Origin: Luscinia megarhynchos
Taxonomy: Eukaryota; Chordata; Aves; Passeriformes; Turdidae
Length of the DNA stretch: 64,000 nt
NCBI GenBank assembly: GCA_034336665.1
Contig: JAPFBE010000013.1
Coordinates: forward strand, 16,223,056-16,287,055
Direction of reading: 5' to 3'
Position numbers and translations under genes: made by a program. The notes beneath the pieces are model-generated. The model was given only the letters and a program-made list of their open reading frames with translations. It ran no database searches and had not been told where the DNA came from. Below are positions 37,306-50,100 of this stretch, piece after piece (position 1 is the first letter of the stretch; the number at the start of each line of letters is the position of its first letter).

Positions 37306-37885
37306 CTAAAAGAAGCAAGATTTGGAAAGAGAAATTAGAGTGCATCCTCCTCCCCAACTCAACCTCTGCAGCAGTAAACTTGTACTTACATCACTAGTAA
37401 CTTTCCTAGCAGGACTAGGACCTAAACTATGAGCTGTACTTCCACAGTTCTGTCTGAACTGAAGCAGACCTTAGACCTTTTTTGTGTTTGAAAAATGTTG
37501 GTGGTTTTTTTTTCTCTAGGACCTTTAATTTTTTCTACTTCTTAAACTTTGGGGCATTGGAGAGCCCAGCTATATGCAGAAACACTTTGCTGAGCTGCTG
37601 GGCAGGTGGCATGGCTTCATTGGGATACTGGGATCATTTCTTCAGCAAACACAGCAGGAGCATGGTCTGTTATTACAGCAAGCTAATAACACCTCTGGAG
37701 GTGAAAAATAACATGGAAATGGTGCTACTTTTTTAATGAAAAGGAATATGGAGGCTTGGTTGTGAAAATGAAATTATGCATGGAGGCAGTAACAAGGCTC
37801 TGTTGTGGAAAATAAATGAGACAGCATTGTGGCAATACTCAGGCATTTTTTCAGTGAGGTTGGATGAACACTAGAGAAAATGTGT

Positions 37886-37941
37886 AAAATAAATTAATAG
37901 ATTAATAGGTTAATAAATAAATAAATAGAATAATAAATATA
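37886..37941. repeat. AT-rich AATA/ATTAAT repeat
   Basis: Degenerate tandem words of AATA and ATTAATAG over about 55 bp. It is simple-sequence DNA with no coding potential. Confidence 0.75.
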
Positions 37942-39252
37942 TCTACTGCCTGTGTTAGCTAGGACTTTTTGACAAGAACTACCTAGAGAGATTAAAAAAA
38001 GGCAAGTTCAGCTCTTAAAAAGGAGGAGGACACTCTGGAAATAGGGAATTCTTCATTTATTGATTAATCTTTGCATTTATTTTGGTGGTATTTTGTGTCT
38101 TCCGACCCATAAGTGTAGTTTCAGACAATTTTTTAAAGCAGCATCATCCGCTGATGCTTTTAGAGGAAAGTTCAAAATTGCTGGGATTTTTTTTCTTTAG
38201 AGAGCATGTCAGATATGACAATAAATCCTGACTCTTAGTTCTTAGAAGGAATTTCCTAGAAATCTTGAGCCTAGAGGGAGAATAAAGAGATTAAACAGAA
38301 AGGCTGTACCTGGTGACCAAGGAAAGCTGTGAAAAAAAATAAAAAGAATTGAGGCTGTGAAAGATGAACCTGTGGAGAATCTGAGGCAGCTGCTGGTGCT
38401 CCCTGTGCAGCCTCCATGCTAATCTCCCGTGCTTTGTTGCAGGTTTCAGCACGGATCCACAGTGAGCACAAGGACAGGGAGAGAAGGGAGCTGAACCTTT
38501 CTTTGGCCCTGGAGCAGAGCACCCTGAAAATGTGCTGAGAGCTCCCTGAAGCCACACTCAGTGGGCAGCAAACACAACCCTGTCCTTTGTGGTGAGCCTC
38601 CCAAAGCATTTGGCCGAGAGCTGTGACCAGGAAAGGACTAACAAAGAAACACAAGCAGGGCAGAGGAGCAAGTCTGCCTCTGTCTCTCCCATGCTTGTTT
38701 CCAGCTTGCTTTTCACTGTGACTCTTTTCACACTGACAGCAGTTCCCCCTGATTTAGTAACTCTGCAGGACAGCCGTGCCTTGGACCTGCCCATCTATCA
38801 TTAAATCCCTCCAACTGGTAAATTTTCACACAGCATAGCCCCAGTATTCCATTATAGATCTTGTTTCTAGCCAAGCATAGTGAGTGTTTATTTCTGTTAG
38901 ATTCAGCTCTAGTGAAAATGTTCACCTGAAGCTTCCTTGCAAGGATCTGAGAAACTTACTGCAAGGAAAATTTACAAAATCCTCTAATTTATGCAAAGCT
39001 TGTGGAGGTCATCAAGGACACTTCAGTCTAATAACTCTGTGATGATTGTGTCTTCTTTGCTTATTATGAACTTCATATTCACTATATAATAGAGTTTTCA
39101 CTTTATGACCTGCAAATAAACTTATTTACATGTTAAACATTTCAGCCTTCCAGGATGACAATCACTGGAAGACTGGGTAGCTATTATTGTGTTTTGACCC
39201 TCAGATGAGAACATTTCTTCAAGCTGAGAAGGCAGTTGCAAATCACTTGCCT

Positions 39253-39281
39253 TCTTTTTCTTTTTTTTTTTTTTTTTTTTT
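39253..39281. repeat. Poly-T tract
   Basis: A run of more than 20 T, followed by TCTCTAGACTCAGGTGAG. The juxtaposed acceptor-like and donor-like words leave only six bases between them, so this is not a credible exon. Confidence 0.85.
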
Positions 39282-42200
39282 CTCTAGACTCAGGTGAGCA
39301 GATGTGCATTATTGTTGCACTCTGGGATATTTTAATTTTCAAACCAATGCACTTGAAAGCTTAAATAACCTTTTTTGTCATAGTGGGAATTGACTTAGAT
39401 GGTGGGGTGACTTATAATGTAAGTAAAGTTCAAATCGCATTGGCAGGCAAGTCTGTTTAAGTGTAACCATCTGTGACAAAAAAAAAAAAATACTTGGCAG
39501 TCACTGCAACCCAAGGCAGCAAACAGGGTACAAAATATCACCTTAATATGGCCCCTTTTTTTCCCCCCTTGTCTCCAAAGCATATAAAAGTTGCCACATA
39601 AGATTATAGGTCATTTGTGCAGATCTTTTAAAAGGGACCCTTAATCTTTTAACACATCATTTACACAGAATTGCTGCTGAAGTAAATCTTTCTATACCTA
39701 ATTAGTGGACAGATTCCCACTCCTGCTGGGACCTGATCCAGCTCTCTCAGATATCAGCATAGAGACTCTGACTAAGTGTACAAGCTGAAGCAATCCATTA
39801 TTTAGCAGCTAAGTTGTTAATTCAGGCCCTTAATGGAAAGACTGATCATTGGCCCTATCAGTCTGTACCACAGGTACATATGTAAAATGTTGCTGAGTCT
39901 TGTCAAGGAGGCCTGAGTAAAAGGGCTCTGCTAAAGCTTCTGCTAATACTTCCATTGTGTGAAATGAACTTCAGCCAAAAGGAGATATCGGAATTTCAAA
40001 ACCCAGACAAATGGCACAGTGTGGTTCTGGATTTTCTGGTGTTCAGCCTATGTCAGATATATTCAGGTCTAACACACATAAATGCTGGTGGCACAGCTTC
40101 TGTAAGAGCTTCGAGTAAGTCTTTAGGAAGACTTGCTTCCAGTCCTCTTTGTTTGTGATAAATTACAAGTGTTAGCATGCTGTTTCCTGTGTGATGTATG
40201 AAGATTTTTTTTTTTATCTAGTTGTCAGTTTTTATCAGGACTAAGTTTAATGCTGTTTAGATGCACGTTTTCTTGCATCCTTTATAGCTGTGGAGTCCAG
40301 GAGTAAATTTTTCACAGTTTTACCTTGACCTTATTTCTGTCTTTTCAAGTTAATGGTGTTTGGCCAGTGCTCTTTCCCTGCCCGCTGCTGTAATCTGCCT
40401 GCTTGCTGCGGGGTGATGTGCAGATTGCACCTGTCATATACACAGCTGGATTTCATAAATGATTCACACCTAGTTTCAAACAAGTGCACTTTTCATAAAA
40501 GTCCTTGTAGTAGGTGTTTTATAAACTCAGCAAGCCCAATGAGTCCAACAATATAAATCGGAAAAGACCAAGGTTCTGCAGTTTTTAGTGGATGATGACC
40601 TTGCCTGTCCTTAAACCTAGATTTCAATCACAAAACCTGCCTTTCCAGCTCAAACGTCTCAAAATGGATCACAAACTTGTGGCTTTCCTCTTTCTTGTCT
40701 CGCTTTTTCCCAGTGGATTTGCTGTCACAAGTAATTCTTGCTCTGTGCCTTTATTTGAATAATGACTTTCTATCTGGCAGTGTTAGCATTTTTTCTACTT
40801 CTTTTTCTAGTTGTGACAACTGCTTATTTATAATAACTTCTTAAGAATAATAAAGTAATTGTTCCTGCTAGACAAAGTTTTCTAATCCAAGTTGTAAACT
40901 ACTTGTACAGTTGATACAGTTTTTTTGGGTAAATTCAGATTTTTTTCAAGTATTTGTGTGAATTTTGTAAGCATTTAAGCTGAAAGCAGATATCTAAGGT
41001 CAACTGCTGATCCCAGTAGAAAGCAGCACATGTAAAACTTGAAAGGTACACTTGGTCAGGGGAGTGATATCAAAGTGTGTGTGACATTTTGGAAAATGCT
41101 GAGCACAGGCTTATTGGGATACAGAGGTACATTAAAGACTGCTGGCTTGAAGAAAGTGAATGTTCAAGAGTTATGGTATTACTTAGTGAAATCTTTAGCT
41201 CCTGTCCTGAGGAGCTGCTTTGCATTGCTTGAAATCTCAAGGTGGCTGCCTGTTAAGCAGTGTCAAAAAACGAGTCGCTGCAGGTTCCCTGCTTTGAATT
41301 GGAAAGCACTCTGGATCAGAAAGGATTGCAGGAACCCGAGCCTTTCAGTTTCTTCAGCATAAAGCAAGCTATCTGCTGTCTCCTAGATGGCCTCTGAAAG
41401 TCACTTGTAATTCTTCAGCAGGCTGGAGCCCCTGCTGCAATGCCACGGCAGCTCGTGCCACGTTGTGATCTGGGTCTCCTGCAACAATAGTCATCCAGAG
41501 CCCAAAAAAGTCATTCCTGCTTAAAATGAACTGACTATTCTTCTGTTCTAAATATGTGGAATAGTGACAATATTCACTGTCCCCATCATTTTTGGAGTAA
41601 TATCAGTTTTTAGGGTAGTATTCATTTCATTTGGATGTTCCTTCTTTGTTCAATCATTTTTTAAATATTAAGCCCATTATCTTGGTTCTCAGTCATATTT
41701 AATGGACGTTTCTGTGATTTGTTCTATTTTAAGTAACTATTGCCAGTTCTCTTTTTTATGTAACATATTTGATTTTCCCCATTTTTACTTCATTTTACTA
41801 TGAAGTCAGAATCTCTTCATATCTTATTTTTACATTTGTTACAAATTGAGAAAGGGATATTAGAATGGCATTAGGTCTAATCAGCTCCATGTATTATGTC
41901 CCCTATGCAAGAGTTTAGAGCTTTGTTCAGCTGGTCTTTGCCTGCTCCTTTTTTTTTCTCCAGCAATGTGTGCTACTTCAAAATCTTTTTATTTAGTGGG
42001 GAGAGGCAGCTGTAAGGCAAAAAAATAAAAAAATCAATCCAACAGATCTTTGATTGCCTTTAATTCATAAATTGTTTTTGTAACTTGCTCAATAGAGGAA
42101 ATGTCACAAAGAATCACAAAGAGTTTGGTGCTCATGTCAGCTAAATCCAGCCTGCTCTCCACATTCTTCAGCTCCTGCACAAAACATGTCAATTCAGAAG

Positions 42201-43206
42201 AGTCTGTGCTGAATGCTGTCATTACTGTTCAGCAACCCAAACACTGAGGTTTGAGTTCCTGGCTTTTATATCTCTTTTTCTTCATTTACTGAGTCCATAA
42301 AAATAAAAGATAAAAATATCCAATTTATAAGTCTTCTTTCTCTGTGTCCATAGAAATTTCCATCTTCATCCATTCCTGGCTCTTTCAGGACTGGTTTCCT
42401 TTGAGCTTCGTTCCTCCCACGCCTGATGTTCCTGCTGGCTTGGGATCCAAGTCTGCACTTCAGACTGTGTTTGTTAAGAAAATTCCCTCACACAGACAAG
42501 TGGCAAGCAAAACACTCTCTATGCAGGACCAAGATGCTCACAATTGTGTCTACCTTTCAAAGAGTCTGACTCCACATTCCCTACCCACTGATGTAAATGT
42601 TTTCTTTTAGCATAACTTAAGTTGTTTAATTACACCATGAAAACATTAGGCATATGTTCAATTTCCAGTTATTATCAGTGTCATTTCTTGTTTGGTTTAT
42701 GTGCCACAAAGCTTCTTTTTTTAAAAAATATCATTTTGTTTTGACATTCCAGGTTCTGCATGTTTTGAGCTGTGCTGTTGCCAGTGCTCTGTGGGTGTTG
42801 GGACTCTGGGAACCCTCTGGACTAAATAAATGCCTCATCATTCACGTTTTATATCTGACATGTTCTTAAACACTGCATTGCTTCAGGTCCAATATTTAGA
42901 TCTGCCTGCTTTCAGACTTAAAGAGGGTCATTCTGACTAACCATAAGAATCTTTCAGGTAACCTGAAACATTTATGGTATTCATACTCATGTGCTGTTCT
43001 TCCACACTCCTTTGTGCTTTTCTTAGTAAGTGCTAAACCATATTTATTGATTAAGAACTATTGCTGCAACATCTTTCACTTATTTCTCACCCTGTCAAGG
43101 TGGTCTCAAGGTGTAGGAAATACATGTTTGAACTCCTGTTGTCTTAAAGGTTTCTGCAATAGCCAGAATTTCTGGCAAGTAGTTACTCTATGAACCCACA
43201 AGGCAC

Positions 43207-43243
43207 AGATAGATAGATAGATAGATGAATGGGTGGATGGATG

Positions 43244-43325
<82 letters not shown>
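43207..43325. repeat. (AGAT)n tetranucleotide microsatellite
   Basis: A short AGAT run, then GAATGGGTGGATGGATGG variants, then about 20 pure AGAT units. On the minus strand it reads as a Tyr-Leu-Ser-Ile repeat, a translation artefact. The variant block suggests an older repeat with one expanding flank. Confidence 0.97.
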
Positions 43326-46300
43326 ATTGATATCTAAAACCAGCATTCATTGAAACAGCATATTGACTCATGCCTACTATCCTTAGATTAAAGAGATTAA
43401 TCTTTTGCTAAAAGTGTAGCTACATGATTATATTTCTTTACAAAGTTAATTTTTTTAACATCCCTGGTATTCCTCCAGCTAAAAGTGATCTTCACATTGC
43501 CCAATCTTTTCAAAAACAAGCTGCTGCTTCAAACAGGGTGAGTTGATTGACTTCCATGACTTTAGCATGCTTACTGTATCTGATACTACCTGATCTTGAG
43601 CAGGAGTAAAAGGGCTGATCAGACATCCGTGGCAAATCTGCTCCAGGGTCTACACACACCCTCAGTTGCTCCAGTTCACTACACTGACTAATTATACCCC
43701 TTCCAATCATTTATTCTTGCTTCAGTAGGTGGAGCTGTAACACATTTGCCCTTGCCAAGATGTCCCATTGCTGGTGCACTGGCAAGAACAGCTTCCACTT
43801 CCCAGCACTGCATGTATTTATCCCTCTTACACAAGTTGGCATTTTGCATCACATTGAAATTGCACATATAAAGGAAATTCAAGCTCTTCGCTCATTCTGC
43901 TAGTTGGGAAAAGCAATCAGTCTCTGTTTCTAATATGCAGTCATCAGCTCTCTGATGGCTGTTTTCTACTGTTCAAAAGAACACAAAACATGTCTAGGCT
44001 CAATTTTAATATTTTGTGTTTTGGGGGAAAATAATCTTTAGTATAGTACATTATGCATATTTTGCCAGTTCCTGTTTTGAAACAGACTCTTTGGAAAAAT
44101 TGAGAATTCATAAATAGTTTCATTAATTTTTTTCAATTTTAGAAAGGTATCAAATCCACTGACAATTGTTAGTTTTCATGTTCTCAAGCAGTTTACTCAA
44201 AGACATTGCCAATGAAAACTCTTTAAATAACAGGACACTCTTGTATAAATGGGCATTTTGATAATTTTTACAAAATTGCTCTTAAAAATTAAGTGCCAGT
44301 GAAAAGAAGAAGAGTCTGGTAATGAGACTAATTCACTCTTCAAATGTTACAGCATCATTTGAACATTGTCACATCATCTCAAATCATTCTTAATTCTAAA
44401 AACCCTTTTCCATTTCAATTTTCTCTGGGAAGCTTTCTGCAAAGCAATAAGAGTATCCAAATTAATTTTAAAGATCACAAAATTGCTATTTCCTTTTAGA
44501 GGAAGAGCTGTCTTCTACAGATCTCCTGTATGCAAAATTATCTTAATGGTATCTTCTTTCATCTTAGTATTCTCCCTTGAGCAATTTGAGTGCTTTCTAG
44601 TTCTCTTTGGTTGCAGCTTGGTATTTCAAGCAGGCATCAGAAAAATTAGATTTTGGCTTCTCTGCTGTGAGTTCCAAGAGATTCTCTGATGGGGGCTGGC
44701 TGCTCACATCTTTTCTCAGTGCACCGTATAACCCAGCAGTTGCTAGTGTACATTTTATTATTTATACATCTTTTTCTGTACATTTTGTTTTTCTAGGAGT
44801 TTCTCAGGTCCATGGGTTTTCCTGCCTCTTCACTGCCCTGCCCTTGCAGTCCCCCATCCCTCGATGCATGGCAAGACTGCTGCCCTGTCTTGGGCACTCT
44901 GCACTTCCCAGGGGTGAGAGGAATTTAAGGGAGTGGGTCAGAGGGATGGAGACAGGAGGATTCATTTGCAGGTTTAGTGTCTCTCTTGGCTAGCCTGTGT
45001 TGCCAGCTCCAGGAGTTCATACACCCAGCAGCTTTTACATTGACATCTCTCTTGATTAAGGTGTACATCCCCTAGAAACCTCTATAAACAAGGACTAGAA
45101 AAAGAGCCAGTCTTTCATAAAGTATCTGCTTTCTCTTGTTAGCTCTTGTACAAGTTTTTTCATGATCTCTAACAGCAATAGTACATTCATTTTCAGCTTG
45201 AAATATTGCTGTCCATTTGGAAAATGTAATTACCAACGCTGGTGTTATCCAGGACACTTTATTTGTCTAATCAGCTGAGTTGTCAGGTTGAGTTAGCAAA
45301 CCCATTTGTATGAATCACAGAGAAGCTTGCAGCCCTGGTGTATTTGTCTATGATATTTATTAGGTACATGTTTGGGTAGTTTGGATGCAGAAATCATGAT
45401 TCCTTTGCCACAGTCCTATGCAATTTGTCATATACAAATACTTCTGAAAATCCCTGTGAAAACAGTATGGCAGAGATTTAAAAAAAAACTTGTGATTCTG
45501 CACTGGAGTTGGGTGGCAGACCACCTTTTGAGGAATTTGTTTAACATTATAGCTAGCAGGTGCTGTGCACTGTAGAGCCAGGTGTTATGGCTTTGTCAGA
45601 AGGTAAATTAGTCAAAACTGTGGTAATCCATTGCACAGGCCTTAATGTGTTAAGAAACATTGTGAAAGTGCTTGCAACTGTCTTGAAGGGTGCATTAAAT
45701 CCACCCTTTGAATAAAAGGTTATAGAGATTCGCTGTACTCCTTCATAACATGTATCCCTTCAATCATCAATAGAAAAAGGCTGCAGTGAATGAAGTTAAA
45801 AGGCAGAAACATAGCTGAAGATTGATATGCAGTATCAACCTGCTGGCACTGTTTTGTTCCATTGTGTGCACTCTCACATTGCTGTGTAGTGCCTGCTTAT
45901 GGTTTACAAAGGTGAGCTAAGCTTAACTGACATTAAAAGTCAGTAACATTTTCTTGTGAATCTTCACACTTTGTTCATAGATCTCTATACCTCCAGACTG
46001 TTTAAAAACAGCATCAACAGTGATGAGTGATCATTATTTAGGGAAGAATTATTTTAGAGAAGAATCTTGCTTATCAAGCAAGACTGTAGTGATTGTTCTT
46101 GGGACTGGTAAGTGCAAAAGGAGGGGAGAAAGTGTAATGCATAAACAGGAAGATGAAAATTTACAAAATGTATCAGTTTGTTAATGCATAGAGTTCTTCT
46201 GTAAATTCTCAGTTAAAAAAATAAAAGCAAACTTTTCGCTTTGATCAACTGATTTCCCCACGGCAATGGACCTGAATTTTAATAGCAGCAATGAACCACT

Positions 46301-46362
46301 ACTTTTTCTGTTGAAGCACATTTATTTTCTTTTCTCTTTCCCCATCACTTTCCTTATTCTTT
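43326..46362. other. No gene seen
   Basis: Unique AT-rich DNA. Short frames of 60-128 codons at 44.4-45.0 kb lack ATG context or splice sites and have hydrophobic, low-information composition. Confidence 0.55.
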
Positions 46363-46409
46363 AAAAAAAATAAATAAAATAAAATAAAATAAAATAAAAT
46401 AAAATAAAA
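46363..46409. repeat. (AAAAT)n microsatellite
   Basis: An A-run followed by AAAT and about seven AAAAT pentamers. It could be the degenerate tail of an old retroposed element, but no element body is recognisable next to it. Confidence 0.9.
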
Positions 46410-46442
46410 CCATAACAAAACTCAAAGTACCTTTCTTTGAAA

Positions 46443-46489
46443 TATGTATATTCACATATATATATACATATGTACATGTGTATGTATTA
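46443..46489. repeat. AT/GT-rich dinucleotide stretch
   Basis: Imperfect TA and TG dinucleotides with the word ACATATGTACATGTGTATGT. It lies just beyond the AAAAT array, making a compound low-complexity zone. Confidence 0.75.
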
Positions 46490-46994
46490 CAAATAGCCAA
46501 CATGATATTACTTCATAATTATAGTAAAGAATTGAATTCCAAGTTTCGTAGAAGAAAGAATTGGAAAGCAATAATTCTCAAGGAACCAAAACACATTGTA
46601 GTTAATTCCCCACCATCTGGAAGCCATGAAATCCCATCTCTGGGAGGCAGCCATCTTTTCATCTGTATGTACCCAAGTCTGCCATCCCATTCTCCTGCAC
46701 TTCCCCTCTTGCTTTTATAAAAAATATTCAGCAGTCAGCATGCTCCTAAGAAATACTTCGGGCTTACTGAGCAAGTGTTTTCTGATTGCATTACTTGCTT
46801 CTCCTTCATCCCTAGATCTGCAAGAGAGCTGCACTTTCCCATCAGACTGGGGTTACTGTGAGACATCCTGAAATGGGAGTGGGGGAACACACTGCTCAGA
46901 AACACCTGGGTAATTGTTGTTGGGGTTGTGCATGAGGCTGGGGCTGGGGGCTGGTGGTGCCCTTCTGCCACCTGCAGTGGCTGTAGCCACACAG

Positions 46995-47190
46995 CACCAG
47001 TCAGCTCCATGGAACAGGAGCCTCCAGGCACCTCCAAGGAACAGGAGCTTCCAGTCAGCTCCAGCTCCATGGAACAGGTGCCTCCAGGCAGCTCCATGGA
47101 ACAGGAGCCTCCAGGCAGCTCCAGCTCCAAGGAACAGGTGCCTCCAGGCAGCTCCAGCTCCATGGAACAGGTGCCTCCAGGCAGCTCCTG
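46995..47190. repeat. GC-rich minisatellite with alternating 27- and 33-bp units
   Basis: Units begin GGAACAGG(A/T)GCCTCCAGG and end in one or two AGCTCC words: 47011-47037 (27), 47038-47070 (33), 47071-47097 (27), 47098-47130 (33), 47131-47163 (33), then a partial unit. The 27+33 pair makes a 60-bp higher-order unit. All lengths are multiples of three, so open frames run through on both strands, including a plus-strand frame with the motif SSSMEQVPPG. No start or splice context supports translation, though a CAG/GTGAAA donor-like site follows at 47210. Confidence 0.92.
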
Positions 47191-50100
47191 GTGGCTCTGC
47201 GTGCCCGCAGGTGAAAAAGCACTCAGCATCTCACAGATCCAAAACTAATGACTTTTAAATCTAATATGGCCAAGTTTTCATGCCAATTATCAAATGAATG
47301 TTCCCATTTCCTGTAAAGATGTGCTTTATAGTACTCACAGCTGCACTTTAGCAGACTATGTGGTGCAGGCTGTCTGGGTGAACAGGCTGTAAAAGCAGCT
47401 AAGTGCCAATTAAAGCTTTGGGAAGCAGCTCTTTTGCACGAACCCAGAGAGGCACTGTAGCATGCATAATATCACTTATACAAATCCTGAATTGCTGCCT
47501 TTCATTTCTAATATGCTGCAGTAACACCTGGCTTATAGGACCCAGGACATTCCTGTGGAAAATCCACAATGGCAGGCTTTTGGAAAAACACCCTGTTTAT
47601 TTTTAATCTAATTGTTCCAAACCATATCAAGAGTAAGCTGAAAGAAAGGTTCTTGACATTATCCCTCTGGTAGATTTAAATGATAGAGAAGATCAACAGA
47701 ACAGTTTGCTCTTAATTACATATTTACTGTGACCAAGCTGGAAATATTTAGTAGCTTTGGGATCAAATTCTGTCAATCCTCCAAGACAAGATCTTAAGCA
47801 ATTGGGCTGATTATAATTCCCTTGAGTTTACATGTACTGAATTTTTTATACTTCCTTATGTTTAAATCAATTGTATTTTGGGAGACAACACAAATAAATG
47901 GTTTTTCCCATTTACTTCTTTCCACAGTCTTCTGTCTCTGTATGCACACAGACTAGAATCTCTCTGCAGTTTCTCTAGGGATGATAAGAGCAAGGCTTTT
48001 TTCCTCTACAAATAAGTACAACTTTGCTGAATTAATAGAAACATGGAAAAGGAGGACCAGCAGTAGATGCAAGTAAGTAAAAAATTGCTAACCATTGAAC
48101 TAAATTACTTTCTAAATTATTTTTTCCGCAGTATTCACACTTTCCAGTATTTGGAAGGAGTCTGCCATTTCTACCTGTGTTTTACAGTTTATTTTATATT
48201 TACTTGTCAAAGCCATTGATTTAATTTTTTTTTTTTTTTTTCTCATCTTCTCAGCTCACAGGACTGGTTTTGCTCTTTCTTTGTTTTCCTTGTGGAGAGA
48301 AAACTCCTTCAAGAGGCCAATGTCAATGTATCCTGCTGTTGCTTTCAGCTCCATCATCTCTACTGAAAGGTGGAGCAAAGGCTTGGCAGCCTTTTAAACT
48401 TATTTTGGTTCAGTTTTCAGCATATAAACATTAAGAAGAAGCACCAAGTTAGCTTTCAGAATAAAACCAGCATGAGATCCAGACTGTATTCTCTTTTACA
48501 GGAGGATGTAACTTTCTCTGTTTTATTTGATGCAAAATTAGATTTATTTTCCTTCTTCTTCCCCTGAAAAAAATAGCCTGCTCAGCTGTACTAGTGTCTG
48601 CACAGGAAAATGTAGAAAGAATGTGTCAGGAACTTGAAGAGAAACAAGGACAGGATGCAAAACATTAAAAGATTGGTTCCTCCATCCAAGGGACAGAGAA
48701 AAAAATGCTCTGAGATAATTGTAATGTATAAAGAAAGCAATGTCTAACATTCTGGTTCCCTTTTTTAGAAGTGTGGGGGAAAATTTTCCTCTGTGCCTGG
48801 GAGAATAATTTTTTTAAAAGTGGGTTCTGGAGTGCAACTAAGCCACTCAGACAGCAAGTATGCAATAGGCAAGGCTGCTGTCACTTTATAAAACTGGGGC
48901 TTTTGAGAGGGAGATTCTGCTGTTAGATTCCAGCTGGTATATTTCTGTACTGACTTCTGAGTACAGCCTGTATTTGCTTCCTCTGTAACTTCTTTGTCCT
49001 GTTAAAAAAATTATTTTTGTGATTATGAGCTTGGGTCATAATTCCTAGTGTTAGGAATACTTTTATTAATTTAGTGTATTCTTTTGGAAGGCATAAAGGA
49101 AATAGAGAACCTGGATTGTCTTCCTTGGCCAGGTAATCTTCAGAGTAGATCTTGGCTATCCTTGGTAATACCACATGAGGACACCAGGATTCTGTAGGTA
49201 CACTGAGCCCTTTTATCTCCTCCTAAGCAGAGCTGGGACTTTGTGTTCTCTGAAAGAACAACAGAAATCCAAATCTATCTCAGTGATCTGTTAAAAACTC
49301 TACTTATCTTCCCTTTCAGCCAAGTGCTCTGATTTTTCATCAAGATTGCAGCAGGAATTCTTTGGTGGTTCATATTCTCTGTATCAGTTACCAATATTCA
49401 GAAGCCTCTGACTTTTCTTGGTATCAGAAAGGGTAAATTAGTATTTTTTTGGTTTTGTTTTTGCTATTATTTTCTCTCACACATTGACAGCTATTCAATG
49501 TCAATGAACAAATTCTTTCCAAACACGACTTGGCAATTGCCATTAAACAGGAAGTATGTAAAGCAATTTAAAAAATTAAAAAGTAACAGCCTGTTCATTT
49601 TTCACTATCTAGAAAATTATGTAAGTCAAAGAAGTGCAATCAAATATTTGCAATAAATGTAGAAAATAGAATTTGGGGCGGATATTTAAACTGTAACAAC
49701 ATCTGTGGTATCAAAATTCATGAAAAATTACAACCCAAAAATAAACCACAATCTTAGCAAGGTTTATATTTGGGAGTTTTTAATCATAAGACCTTGCTTA
49801 AAAACCTACATGTGCTTTCCCAGGAAACAGCAATTTTCAGTTGGTGAAAAGACATTTACCAACATTTGTAATATCCGAAATTTGGGATATCTAAAATTAT
49901 ACCAGGATAAAATCTATTGTAGGAGAGCTAAAAGGGAACTAACTGGTTCTTGCTTTCTTCCAAGTCATCCTGCCTACAAAGCTGTTACTCCAGATTATGC
50001 TGTTTCAAGTTGGGGTTTTTGCTGGGGCAAGATAAAAGCAGAGGCAATGCCTTTGTTACTCCCCCAGCCTCCAAAGGCTCTTCCTTTCTCTCATCTGCTA

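Larger units (their letters stand above)
33779..43206. other. Gene-poor DNA between two microsatellites
   Basis: Unique AT-rich DNA with poly-T and short TTTTG runs. A GC-richer segment at 38.3-38.8 kb has open frames on both strands without splice support. A stretch at 36140-36240 has an exon-like acceptor but also resembles a reverse-oriented MIR. Confidence 0.5.

Noticed and set aside
38271..38804. Several overlapping frames on both strands
   Set aside because: Same composition effect as at 29.5 kb; no start or splice support.
39253..39294. Poly-T tract with acceptor and donor words
   Set aside because: Only six bases separate the two sites, too short for a normal exon.
43183..43371. Frame encoding a Tyr-Leu-Ser-Ile repeat
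   Set aside because: Translation of the AGAT microsatellite.
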